Of a stretch of DNA of 28,232 nucleotides, positions 1 through 8,030 are shown in pieces. The position numbers and the translations under genes were made by a program. Positions within the stretch are counted from its first letter, which is position 1. Each line of letters opens with the position of its first letter. The stretch lies in contig JBFMDN010000070.1 of the NCBI GenBank assembly GCA_040753915.1, forward strand, positions 1-28,232, written 5' to 3'. Under the pieces are notes generated by a model that worked only from the letters and a program-made list of their open reading frames with translations, was not told the origin of the DNA and ran no database searches. The DNA is from JBFMDN01 sp040753915. Lineage in GTDB: Bacteria > Desulfobacterota > Desulfomonilia > Desulfomonilales > Desulfomonilaceae.

Positions 1-118
1 TGACCCTCTCCCCCGAAGCGGGGGAGAGGGGATTCTTTCGGCTCCCTCTCCCTCTGGGAGAGGGTTGGGGTGAGGGTGCCTTTCCACGCATCGACGCTCA
101 ATCGTGCTACGATTTTTG
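1..118. repeat. Left copy of the end repeat, inverted relative to the right end
   Basis: Bases 6-118 are the reverse complement of bases 28120-28232 with only about two mismatches. Weaker similarity continues inward to about 165. The unit holds two strong palindromes: CCCTCTCCCCC (4-14) with GGGGGAGAGGG (20-30), and CCCTCTCCC (44-52) with GGGAGAGGG (56-64). GC-rich palindromes of this kind are typical of dispersed intergenic repeat families, and contigs often break at them. Inverted ends of a 28-kb mobile element are possible, but no transposase or integrase supports that. Confidence 0.9.
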
Positions 119-403
119 GCGTGTCCCGAGTTTTGAGACATTTTCCTCGGGCTTGCCTCGACCGCATGTTCGGAGTGGACATTTCCATCACTATTGGGTC
201 GGCTCTAAGAGCGGCCCTTCCGGTCGATGGCTCATGTTAAGGTGATTGGAGCCAATCGAGGTTAATACCCAGGATTCCGGTGACCTAGTTCCTATGGTCA
301 GAGAAATTCATCCCGATTGATTCCTCGTCGCAGTTGAGAGCGAGCCAGGAATGATTTGATAGGCATTTGTCTCCTTCCAGAGCGAATTCATGTGGATTTC
401 CTC
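119..403. other. Intergenic stretch without a recognisable gene
   Basis: The first ~45 bases continue the diverged part of the end repeat. No convincing reading frame, RNA or regulatory site is visible in the rest. Confidence 0.6.
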
Positions 404-468
404 TTGACAATTGTCCGCCAAAGGCGGATAAAAAACTTATCCGCCTTTGGCGCTCTTTGATATGGAGG
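404..468 (+). promoter_or_regulatory. Toxin-antitoxin promoter, operator palindrome and ribosome site
   Basis: A perfect -35 box TTGACA (404-409) is followed after 17 bases by GATAAA (427-432), a plausible -10. A perfect 15-bp inverted repeat overlaps this -10: CGCCAAAGGCGGATA at 416-430 and its complement at 438-452, separated by 7 bases. Each arm contains the smaller palindrome CCGCC-AAA-GGCGG. A GGAGG ribosome site lies at 464-468, eight bases before the toxin ATG. An operator over the core promoter is what autorepression by a type II antitoxin requires. Repression by the downstream antitoxin is inference. Confidence 0.75.
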
Positions 469-476
469 TATGAATA

Positions 477-794
477 ATGGTATTCAAGGAAACGAGTACG
501 TTCACGCAGCAGGTAACGGAATTACTGTCGGACGATGAATATGCAGAGCTTCAAACTGCCCTGGTAGCAAACCCTGAACTGGGAGACAGGATAATAGGCA
601 CAGGAGGACTCAGGAAATTGCGTTGGGCCAGTCCTACGAAAGGCAAAGGTAAGCGAGGCGGCGTGCGGGTCATCTATTATTGGCTTGTAAAAGCTGACCA
701 GATTGCAATGATGTTCATGTAAGGTAAGGATGAACGGGATGATTTGACGAGTGAACAACGAAAACGACTGAAACAGTTGCTTGAAACCTTGTAA
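477..794 (+). pseudogene. RelE/HigB-type toxin interrupted by an in-frame stop
   Basis: The open frame encodes 81 residues resembling the RelE/HigB mRNA-interferase family (GLRKLRW, RGGVRVIYYW, QIAMMFM), ending at TAA 720-722. Translation past that stop in the same frame continues with family-like sequence (GKDERDDLTSEQRKRLKQLL) to TAA 792-794, giving about 105 codons, the usual family length. In relatives the position after the M-x-M strand is normally tyrosine, often a catalytic residue, so a single TAT/TAC-to-TAA change explains the break. The product would lack that tyrosine and the C-terminal helix and is probably inactive. A sequencing error is possible. It lies upstream of its antitoxin in HigBA order and starts after a good GGAGG site. 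Confidence 0.8.
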
Positions 795-844
795 GAGCTC
801 ACTATAAAGTAATGTCAATATGAAAAGATGTAAAGGTGAATCAT

Positions 845-1159
845 ATGAAAAAGGAGCTATTTGACAAACTATTTGAAAGTGTGCGAGAAGGCGTGTCTAT
901 CTTGAAAGGAGAGAAAGAACCTTCGAGGACTTTCGTTGTAGATGTTCCAGATGTAAAAGAACTTCGGAAGAAACAAAAACTATCTCAGACTGAATTAGCT
1001 TCATTGATTGGGATCAGCGTTAAAACCTTGCAAAATTGGGAACAACGGAGACGAGTCCCACGAGGACCTGCCATAAGATTGCTGCAAATTATTTCGACAG
1101 ACTTGAATGCCGTTCGTAAGGCATTGGCGAAGAGGAAGGCAGATGAGAGAGCTGCTTGA
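845..1159 (+). CDS. HigA-type antitoxin, helix-turn-helix repressor
   Basis: A 104-residue protein with a C-terminal XRE-like helix-turn-helix: RKKQKLSQTELASLIGIS followed by VKTLQNWEQRRRVPRGPA, the usual layout of HigA-type antitoxins encoded after a RelE/HigB toxin. The N-terminal half (phosphate-free helices, then TFVVDVPDV) is probably the toxin-binding part. ATG 845 is preferred because GGTGA at 835-839 precedes it. The GTG at 836 would overlap that ribosome site. The gene is intact although the toxin is interrupted, as expected when loss of the toxin is tolerated. It probably binds the palindrome at 416-452. Family assignment is firm; the pairing is inferred from order and spacing. Confidence 0.85.
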   Translation: MKKELFDKLFESVREGVSILKGEKEPSRTFVVDVPDVKELRKKQKLSQTELASLIGISVKTLQNWEQRRRVPRGPAIRLLQIISTDLNAVRKALAKRKADERAA

Positions 1160-1910
1160 CCAGCCAGAAATCTGGAGGCAGGACCAAGGAACTTGGCATC
1201 CCCCGACAACCCCGCCGACTCTCGCCAGAGGCGTTCCTCTCGCGACTCTCATCGAGAGGTCAAGCTCGTGAGGGACGCCTTCTTTGTCAAAGTTGTGGGG
1301 GATACCCTGGGGAAAGCGATACGCTGAAGTGTCCCAGCCGGGGGTGGACACCCGGTTACCCTTTCACGCACCGATTCCGGTTGCCTGAACCTGAGAGATC
1401 GCGATTTCTATCCTGGGCAGATGTCCCCATTCTGGCCTGTCCCGTTATTTAAAAGCAAACGCCCTTACCTCCCTCTGAATGTCTAACTGCCTATCTTTTC
1501 AGCGGAATCTTATTTAAACGCAAACTCTTGTCTCCCTCAGAAGTGACATCCTTTCCTGACTTTTTGGGGCAAAGCCCACTTCTTGCCAGAGTAACATCCG
1601 TGCCACCGCGCTCGCTGCCGGGGCCGTGGAATCGTCAACCTGACCCCTTGCCACATTGAATTGTGACTACTTGATCGGGTACCTCGCCGAGAGCGTCTGC
1701 AAGGGCTCTGAATGCCAAGACTCAGGGGTGTGCCCTGCGTGGGGCCAGTGCTGTCAACCAGATCCAGCGCACGACAACGAACCCCACGCGACGAGAAAGC
1801 TCACGCGATCTATGGCTCCAGAGATTAGAGGATGAGGGAGATCCGAGACGGAGAAGGATACTGAAATAAGTCGCGAGGCGCTTGCCGTGAAGATCACGTG
1901 AGGGATTCAA
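1160..1910. other. Gene-poor stretch of about 750 bases
   Basis: Open frames here (for example 1156-1452 plus) have no family resemblance, no ribosome site and low-complexity Arg/Pro/Ser composition. Apart from the imperfect direct repeat listed separately I see no RNA gene or promoter. It may be eroded sequence between the toxin-antitoxin locus and the next gene. Confidence 0.5.
1445..1557. repeat. Imperfect direct repeat with ~65-base period
   Basis: TTATTTAAAAGCAAAC at 1445-1460 recurs as TTATTTAAACGCAAAC at 1510-1525. Each is followed by a similar pyrimidine-rich tail (CTTACCTCCCTCTGAA against CTTGTCTCCCTCAGAA). Function unknown; it could be a small duplicated fragment. Confidence 0.55.
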
Positions 1911-2378
1911 TCACGGATTGCTCACGCACTGGTGACGCTCCCGTTCAGACGGAATCAGGGTGGGGACTTCTTTGTCCACGTTGATCGGCTCGCAGGACTC
2001 CTTTGCGGTTAAAACTCGCCTTAAAGCGCCGACCCCAATGCGACGAGCACCGTGGACCCGTTCCTCCCGAGGAGGCATCGACCGACCGGTGACCTCACCA
2101 TATATGGCGTTGAGAACCTCTTGCAAGCTGTTAAAAATGGTCTGGATAAGGGCGGGATCCAGGTCGAGCGTGCCGTCATGCCTCCGGGCTCGCTCCAGGG
2201 AATCTTCCGTAATGTTGTACGCAGCGATCACGCTTCTGATGATGTTCCTCTTTCGGTGGATCTCCCTCCAGGCTATCCAGGAAGCAAACAGAGATGTCAT
2301 GCCGAAGAGCACGCACATGAGGAACACGATCACGCTGAAATACTTGATCGTGACGTCCAGCAAGTTCATGGATTCCAT
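1911..2378 (-). CDS. Small membrane-anchored protein of unknown function
   Basis: A 155-residue protein with one strong N-terminal hydrophobic segment at about residues 13-34 (YFSVIVFLMCVLFGMTSLFA), then a basic WREIHRKRN stretch suggesting the remainder lies in the cytoplasm. The middle (residues ~60-95) could form helices; the C-terminus is charged and probably disordered. A very good ribosome site, AGGAGG, lies six bases before the ATG, which is the main reason to believe it is expressed. I do not recognise a family. It stands alone: the next gene in the same direction ends some 470 bases upstream, so it probably has its own promoter. Confidence 0.6.
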   Translation of the reverse strand: MESMNLLDVTIKYFSVIVFLMCVLFGMTSLFASWIAWREIHRKRNIIRSVIAAYNITEDSLERARRHDGTLDLDPALIQTIFNSLQEVLNAIYGEVTGRSMPPREERVHGARRIGVGALRRVLTAKESCEPINVDKEVPTLIPSERERHQCVSNP

Positions 2379-2848
2379 GACCAGCCTCCTTCCTGCAGCG
2401 CGGAAGATGATTCAGCCCGCGAACCGCTCCTACCCCTAGCAGGAAAGAGCCGAACCGTCAATGGAAATCATGCCAATTGGTTGCGATGAAGTGCTCAGAA
2501 CTTCGTTGTGAACAGACCCTAATAATGTAGAATACAACCAGAATCGGAGTGGTTTCTCCGAGGCCTGATTCGGGGGCAAACTGACAGGAGAGACTCGGGA
2601 CTACACTAACGCGCGTCACCTATGGCGGGATGTGAGTCAAACCTTGCTGCTTGAGCGTAGTAAAGGCAGAGCGCACCCATGAAAGCGTTTCAGAGTTATC
2701 AGACAGGCCGGCCTCGTGTAACAGGCGGTACCCCGGAGTCCGAAATAACCGCACAGGTCGAAGTCATTTCAGCAGGTTCTTCTTGACTTAAGGAACCGAT
2801 ACCACATGACAATGTCCAACGACCCCAGCGTGGAATCCGTGACGCACG
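2379..2848. other. Intergenic region of about 470 bases
   Basis: It separates the acyl-CoA synthetase (ending at 2849) from the small membrane protein gene on the same strand. No convincing coding frame or RNA-like structure is seen. The promoter of the membrane protein gene should lie here, but I could not assign boxes with confidence. Confidence 0.5.
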
Positions 2849-4579
2849 TCACTGGTCGCTCAGCCTGGTGGGGTCTCCACTGGGCACTCCCAATTCTTGG
2901 GCTATTAGCACGCTGCGCAGAGGCTTGCCCGAACGTGTCCTCGGCAGGTCATCCATGAACACGACACCTGCCAGAGGGATGTCCGGCGGAAAATAGGCCC
3001 GCAAGAAGTTCTCAATCTCGAGGGACAGTCTCTGGGAGGCGTGAAATGGTTCCTTAAGCCTCACAAAGATTTTGAAGGCAGGCTTTTCATCGGGAGCCTT
3101 CACGGAAATTACTGCCGATTCCGCTACCGCCTGATGGAGACCGAGGATTTGTTCCAGCTCATAGGGCCCAGTATCCTGGGTCCCTACCTTGATCAGGTCA
3201 TCATTGCGACCGTCGTAGAAGTAGTACCCTTCCTCGTCTTTCGTCACCATATCCCCTGTAAGAAACCAGCCATCAAAGCGAAAGTACTCTTTGTAGCGCT
3301 CCTCATCTTCCCACAGAGCGATCATCATGGACGGCCACGGACATTTTAGTGCCAACTCCCCCATGGTAAACTCCGGGAGCCGTTCTCCCAAATCATTAAG
3401 CACAGCGGCCTCAATGCCTGGGACTGGCCTTCCCATGCTTCCAGGCCTCACGCTGGTGGAAGGGAAGTTGGCGAGGCAAATCATTCCCGTCTCAGACATC
3501 CACCACGTATCGTGAGGGGTGAGCTTCAGGTTTTGCCTCGTCCAGTAAAGTTGATCGGGACTCAGGACTTCACCCACGGTTGCGATATGGCGCAGACTTG
3601 TCAAGTCGTATCGCAGGGGTAAGTCATCGCCAGCTTCCATAAGCCTCGTTATGGTCCTTGGCGTAGTGTACCACACCGTGACATGGTGCCGTTCCAGTGT
3701 CCTGTACCATGTTGATGCTGAGAACGGGTCGCCCTGCACTACAGACGTCACACCACACAGCCACGGAGCAAAAGTCCCATAAACGATGCCGGTCACCCAG
3801 CCTGGCTCACCCGCGTCGGTCCAGAGTATGGTGTTCTCCTTGATGTCAAGGACGTACCTCGCGGTCACCAAATGCCCCACCATTCCTCTATGGGCATGAA
3901 CAACAGCTTTTGGGGGCCAGACGGTGCCGGAGGTCGTGTACGTGAGGTACAACGGGGTGTCGTCACTGACCCACCTAATGGCACGCTTCTTGGGTAGTCC
4001 TTTGAGCTGGTCCTGCACCATGACCTCGCTGTTGAAAAGGTCCGGCTTGCTCCCTCCCGCAAGAAATACATGTTTGACGCACCCCATCGCTCGCGTGGGC
4101 AATCGTTCAGCCAGGCCCGGATGAGTAATGATGCCTTTCGGCTTTGCGCTTCGAATGCGCGTGCCGATCTCGTCATAGCTGGAGGTAGGAAAGAGGACGC
4201 AGAAAATCACCCCCAGTCGAGCGCAGGCCAGCATAGCGAGGTACACCTCCGGACAGGGGGGAAGGAAGATAAACACCCGGTCCCCCAGAGAAAAACCGTA
4301 TTCGATTAAGAGATTAGCCCACTGGGATGAAAGAGAGCTCAGATCACCGTAGGTGAAATATTCCACTTTCCCAGCCTTTTCGAAAATCAGGGCTTTGTGG
4401 TTGCGTCGATTCTCGTCATCAGCCCATCGATCCACGGCCTCGTGTACAATATTTACCTTGCCGGTCTGATGCCAAGTGAACTCTTCGTACGCATCTTCCC
4501 AGGCAAACCGCTCGTACGTTTCTTTGTAAGATTTGAGATTGGCATCCGGGTTTTCCGCTGCCAGTTTTGCTTTGATCAT
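2849..4579 (-). CDS. Divergent AMP-forming acyl-CoA synthetase
   Basis: A 576-residue ANL-superfamily ligase resembling acetyl/medium-chain acyl-CoA synthetases; these adenylate a carboxylic acid with ATP and pass it to CoA. Recognisable parts are WWMSETG (core A5), TGD, GRNDDLIKV (hinge/A8) and RTRSGKPLR with the conserved catalytic lysine 552. Two motifs are unusual. The phosphate loop at 213-226 reads TYTTSGTVWPPKAV, where the family has S-G-T-T-G-x-P-K-G. The A8 loop reads VGTQDTGP rather than the usual S-G-x-R-I-G-P. Substrate and even activity are therefore uncertain. ATG 4579 is chosen because GGAGG precedes it by seven bases; a TTG at 4609 would overlap the deacetylase gene. It is the last gene of acs-deacetylase-ligase. 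Lys552 is a likely acetylation target for the adjacent deacetylase (inference). Confidence 0.88.
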   Translation of the reverse strand: MIKAKLAAENPDANLKSYKETYERFAWEDAYEEFTWHQTGKVNIVHEAVDRWADDENRRNHKALIFEKAGKVEYFTYGDLSSLSSQWANLLIEYGFSLGDRVFIFLPPCPEVYLAMLACARLGVIFCVLFPTSSYDEIGTRIRSAKPKGIITHPGLAERLPTRAMGCVKHVFLAGGSKPDLFNSEVMVQDQLKGLPKKRAIRWVSDDTPLYLTYTTSGTVWPPKAVVHAHRGMVGHLVTARYVLDIKENTILWTDAGEPGWVTGIVYGTFAPWLCGVTSVVQGDPFSASTWYRTLERHHVTVWYTTPRTITRLMEAGDDLPLRYDLTSLRHIATVGEVLSPDQLYWTRQNLKLTPHDTWWMSETGMICLANFPSTSVRPGSMGRPVPGIEAAVLNDLGERLPEFTMGELALKCPWPSMMIALWEDEERYKEYFRFDGWFLTGDMVTKDEEGYYFYDGRNDDLIKVGTQDTGPYELEQILGLHQAVAESAVISVKAPDEKPAFKIFVRLKEPFHASQRLSLEIENFLRAYFPPDIPLAGVVFMDDLPRTRSGKPLRSVLIAQELGVPSGDPTRLSDQ

Positions 4580-4599
4580 ACACTTGCCTCCATAGCCAT

Positions 4600-5706
4600 T
4601 CAGGTCCAAACACCGAACTTGCTGTGAGTGCGTCGCACTATGTCAAAGAGCTGCTGGGCCTTTCCGGACATAGTGGGCGCCGGCTGCTCAGAATATCCAC
4701 CGTTCACCAATGCACGCAGCACTTCTTTGACGCATTGGGACAGAGCTGTTATTTCATAGCCTCCTTCCAGGGCAAGCAGGATAGGAGGATTGTCTACGGT
4801 TGCGCCCAGTTGAACGAGCAGGTGGGCAAGTTCTCTGAAGCAGGCTTCAGTCAAGCTGGTGTTACCCATGGAGTCCATGCGGTGACCGTCAAATCCAGCG
4901 GCCACCATGACCAGCTCAGGCTTGTACCTCTTCATTATCGGCTCAAGAATGCTGCGATACAGGGCTACTAAATCCGCATCTTCTATACCTCTGTACAGCT
5001 CCACGTTGATGGTGTATCCTAAACCTTCTCCCTCTCCAGCCTCGTCCACGCGTCCCGTGCCGGGAAACCACCCAGAGATGTGGGAAGACAGGTACAGGAC
5101 TTCCTTCTCCGAGTAAAATACCTTTTGAATACCATTACCGTGATGAACATCCCAGTCCACGATGAGTATTCGTTCCAATCCCTGTCGCTTGAGTGCGTAC
5201 CTGGCGGCGATACCGAGATTGTTAAACACACAAAAACCACTCGCCGTATCGGGCAGCGCATGGTGACCCGGAGGTCGCACAAGGGCAAAAACAATGTCGT
5301 ACCGTCCCGAGAGTACGGCCTGCAGCCCTTTGATGCAGCCACCGACAGCCAGACTCGCAGACAAATAAGATTGGGCACTTACCGGGGTATCAGGTGCCAG
5401 ATAGGTAAACTTCCTTTCCGATGTCTTCAGCACCCTCCTGATGTAGCTAGGGGTGTGGAATAGCTCCAAGTGTTCCAGGGTTGCCAACTCCGGTTGAATT
5501 GTTGCCACTGAGTCACCGAGTTCCCTGTCCACCATCGCGTAGATAGCCTTGAGACGTTCCGGACTCTCTGGGTGCACGAAACCGGGCTGATGCAGCAGAT
5601 ATCTGTCGTCTCGAACGATGCCCACCATTCGCGCCATGTTGATGCTCTTCGGGGACCTGTCTCGCGGGAGCAGGGACGGTCCACGCAAAGTCGGGGCCGA
5701 ACGCAA
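4600..5706 (-). CDS. acuC: AcuC-type (histone deacetylase family) protein deacetylase
   Basis: A zinc-dependent deacetylase of the arginase/HDAC fold, up to 368 residues. The active-site motifs are all present: RPPGHHA with the catalytic histidine pair, GFCVFNN, DWDVHHGNG with Asp and His zinc ligands, AAGFDGH with the third ligand, and LEGGYE with the transition-state tyrosine. In Bacillus, AcuC removes acetyl groups from the active-site lysine of acetyl-CoA synthetase and is encoded beside acsA. Here the gene lies between two AMP-forming synthetases with gaps of 29 and 20 bases, strongly suggesting the same role. The start is uncertain. TTG 5706 has an AGAGG site, but the family usually begins near the internal ATG 5637 (MARMVGIV), which has a poor ribosome site. 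No AcuA-type acetyltransferase is seen here. Confidence 0.9.
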   Translation of the reverse strand: MRSAPTLRGPSLLPRDRSPKSINMARMVGIVRDDRYLLHQPGFVHPESPERLKAIYAMVDRELGDSVATIQPELATLEHLELFHTPSYIRRVLKTSERKFTYLAPDTPVSAQSYLSASLAVGGCIKGLQAVLSGRYDIVFALVRPPGHHALPDTASGFCVFNNLGIAARYALKRQGLERILIVDWDVHHGNGIQKVFYSEKEVLYLSSHISGWFPGTGRVDEAGEGEGLGYTINVELYRGIEDADLVALYRSILEPIMKRYKPELVMVAAGFDGHRMDSMGNTSLTEACFRELAHLLVQLGATVDNPPILLALEGGYEITALSQCVKEVLRALVNGGYSEQPAPTMSGKAQQLFDIVRRTHSKFGVWT

Positions 5707-5735
5707 GAGCTGCCTCTTGCACCCCGCCCTCCATT

Positions 5736-7697
5736 TCAGATCACGCTCAGTCGCTCTGCGATCAGTTTTTCTATCACCGTTGGATCGGCGAGCGTAGAAA
5801 TGTCACCCAGATCTCCGACTGCCCCGGATGCTATCTTCTGCAAGAGACGTCGCATTATCTTCCCGCTGCGGGTCTTGGGCAAGGCGTCCGCCCACTGGAT
5901 CGCGTCGGGAGTTGCGATGGCTCCGATCTGTTTTCTCACAAGGTTTGTCAACTCCTTCTTCAGTTGATCGGTTTTGGGGACGCCAGTGTTGAGCATAACA
6001 AAGGCATAGATGCCCTGCCCTTTGACGGGGTGAGGGAACCCTACCACAGCAGCTTCTGCCACACTCTCATGGAGCACCATGGCAGATTCAAGCTCCGCGG
6101 TTCCGATTCGATGACCAGAGACATTTATGACATCGTCGATCCGTCCGGTGATCCAGTAGTAACCGTCCTGATCCTTCTTTGCGCCATCCCCCGTGAAATA
6201 GAGGCCTGCCTTCTTGACGAAGTAGGTCTTTCTGAACCGTTCATGGTCGCCGTAGACGGTTCGTGCCATTCCAGGCCACGGTCGTCTGATAAAAAGGGCG
6301 CCTTCCTGGTCGGGAAACCGGATCTCTTCTGTGGTTTCGGGATCGAGGATCACGGGATCCACTCCAAAGAAGGGGAACGAGCACGACCCGGGTTTCAGAG
6401 GCGCAACCCCCGGCAGCGGCGTGAGCATGTGTCCTCCCGTTTCTGTTTGCCACCACGTGTCAATTATCGGACACCAATCCCGACCAATTTGTTTGTAATA
6501 CCAACGCCATGCCTCTGGATTGATGGGTTCCCCAACAGTTCCCAGGAGCTTGAGTGAGGAAATGTCATGTTTCGCCACATGCCTGTTCCCCTCTTTGGCC
6601 AGAGCCCGTATCACTGTCGGGGCAGTGTAAAACTTGTCCACTCGGTATTTCGCGACGATCTGCCAATATCGATCAAAATCCGGGTAGTTAGGTACTCCCT
6701 CAAAGAGGACGGACGTATAACCGTTGATCAAGGGTCCGTATACAGAATACGTGTGGCCGGTAATCCAGCCTATATCCGCTGTACACCAGAAGGTTTCTTC
6801 TTCTCTCAAATCGAACACGAGTTGGGTGGTCATTGCAGCATACACCAGATAGCCGCCGTGGGTGTGGACCACTCCTTTCGGCATTCCGGTGCTGCCGCTC
6901 GTGTACAGAATGAATAGGGGGTCTTCGGCATCCATGGGCTCAGGTTCCACGTATGTCGGCAACGAGCTATCCGCCATGGCTTCATGCCACCAGATTTCCC
7001 TCTGTCCATCGAGTCGAATGTCGGCCCCGCACCTGGAAAACACGATCACAGTTTCGACCTCGGGAATCTGCCGCAGGGCCTCGTCCACGTTGTTCTTCAG
7101 GGCGAGCTGTCTGCCTCCGCGATAGCCTCCGTCAACGGTGACCACGAGCCGGGCTCCGCAGTCTCGAATACGGTTCGCGAGTGATTCGGCGCTGAACCCT
7201 CCGAAGACCACGCTATGGATTGCTCCGATTCTTGCGCACGCCAACATGGCCACCACGAGCTCTACGATCATAGGCATGTAAATTATTACTCTGTCCCCCT
7301 TTTTGACTCCCCTTGACTTGAGGACTGCCGAAAACCGATTGACTTGCGTGTACAGGTCCAGGTATGTTACCACCCGTGACTCACTCGGGGCATCTCCTTC
7401 CCAGTAGTAGGCCACCCGATTCTTCAGTCGGTGCAGATGCCTGTCCAGGCAGTTGTACGTGGAGTTGAGCACCCCCCCACCAAACCATTGGATCACGGCC
7501 TCTTCGAAATCATACCGAAGCACAAAATCCCAGGGTTTGTACCACGACAGATATTTTTCGGCCTGCTCGGCCCAGAAACCTTCCGCGTCCTGTATGGACC
7601 TCTCGTACAGCCTTTCGTATTCGTCTTTGCCGCGTATGTACGCTGACTGCTGGTAGTGTTCCAAATGTGCTCCGTAAGATTCAACCGGCTTTGTCAT
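5736..7697 (-). CDS. acs: Acetyl-CoA synthetase
   Basis: A 653-residue AMP-forming acetate-CoA ligase of normal length. All core motifs are canonical: YTSGSTGMPKGVVH (ATP loop), DTWWQTETGG, TGDGAKKDQDGYYW, GRIDDVINVSGHRIG, and KTRSGKIMRR with catalytic lysine 613, the known site of inhibitory acetylation in this family. It turns acetate into acetyl-CoA for assimilation or oxidation. ATG 7697 is preferred over the longer frame starting at 7751 because AGGAGG lies seven bases upstream. It heads a three-gene minus-strand operon with the deacetylase and a second ligase, so synthesis and deacetylation are co-expressed. Other short-chain acids such as propionate could be substrates, but similarity to acetate enzymes is strong. 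Confidence 0.96.
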   Translation of the reverse strand: MTKPVESYGAHLEHYQQSAYIRGKDEYERLYERSIQDAEGFWAEQAEKYLSWYKPWDFVLRYDFEEAVIQWFGGGVLNSTYNCLDRHLHRLKNRVAYYWEGDAPSESRVVTYLDLYTQVNRFSAVLKSRGVKKGDRVIIYMPMIVELVVAMLACARIGAIHSVVFGGFSAESLANRIRDCGARLVVTVDGGYRGGRQLALKNNVDEALRQIPEVETVIVFSRCGADIRLDGQREIWWHEAMADSSLPTYVEPEPMDAEDPLFILYTSGSTGMPKGVVHTHGGYLVYAAMTTQLVFDLREEETFWCTADIGWITGHTYSVYGPLINGYTSVLFEGVPNYPDFDRYWQIVAKYRVDKFYTAPTVIRALAKEGNRHVAKHDISSLKLLGTVGEPINPEAWRWYYKQIGRDWCPIIDTWWQTETGGHMLTPLPGVAPLKPGSCSFPFFGVDPVILDPETTEEIRFPDQEGALFIRRPWPGMARTVYGDHERFRKTYFVKKAGLYFTGDGAKKDQDGYYWITGRIDDVINVSGHRIGTAELESAMVLHESVAEAAVVGFPHPVKGQGIYAFVMLNTGVPKTDQLKKELTNLVRKQIGAIATPDAIQWADALPKTRSGKIMRRLLQKIASGAVGDLGDISTLADPTVIEKLIAERLSVI

Positions 7698-7844
7698 TGT
7701 CAAACCTCCTCGTATCCGGGTTTGCCGACGCGCCCCTCTTTTCTCGCGCATGCCGGCTCCTCCGGAAAGAATTGCAGTGAAACAAGGAGCAATCAGGCCT
7801 TGGTCTCGGAGAAGGATATCACTTTAGCCTTGAGCGTGCGAGGA

Positions 7845-7991
7845 GGGTCAGGTCTTGTTTTTTGCTGTCTTCTTTTCCCGACGAACTATCATGTTCAAAC
7901 CTGACGGAGCGGAGCCAGACATACGCTGGGATTTCCTGCTGGATATGGTCATGGTGACCGCTAACCTGAGCAAGAAACAAAGCCTGACCCC
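7845..7991. repeat. Short inverted-repeat element, copy A (MITE/REP-like)
   Basis: The 147-bp unit begins GGGTCAGGTCTTGTTTTTTG and ends AAGAAACAAAGCCTGACCCC, forming imperfect terminal inverted repeats of about 20-25 bases. The interior is closely similar to 19024-19167, including GGAGC..GACAT and ATGGTGACCG-TAACCTGAGC segments. It fills most of the gap between acs and the sigma54 regulator and carries no convincing gene. The remaining ~150 bases before acs must hold that operon's promoter, which I could not assign. Confidence 0.8.
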
Positions 7992-8030
7992 AGGCTTGCC
8001 ATTTCGTGACAGTGCCAAGCTCCTGTCCAA

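Noticed and set aside
1..64. End-repeat palindromes as CRISPR repeats or terminators
   Set aside because: There is no regular spacer array and no adjacent gene end; the units belong to a dispersed repeat.
1156..1452. 98-codon plus-strand open frame
   Set aside because: No ribosome site, no family pattern and composition typical of non-coding GC-rich sequence.
1960..2489. Two long plus-strand frames opposite the small membrane protein gene
   Set aside because: They are antisense shadows; the minus-strand gene has a strong AGGAGG site and a clear membrane segment.
2821..2875. GACCCCA...TGGGGTC and GTGACG-CGTCAC palindromes at the end of the acyl-CoA synthetase gene
   Set aside because: The first reaches into the coding region, the loop is long and no T-run follows; not a convincing terminator.
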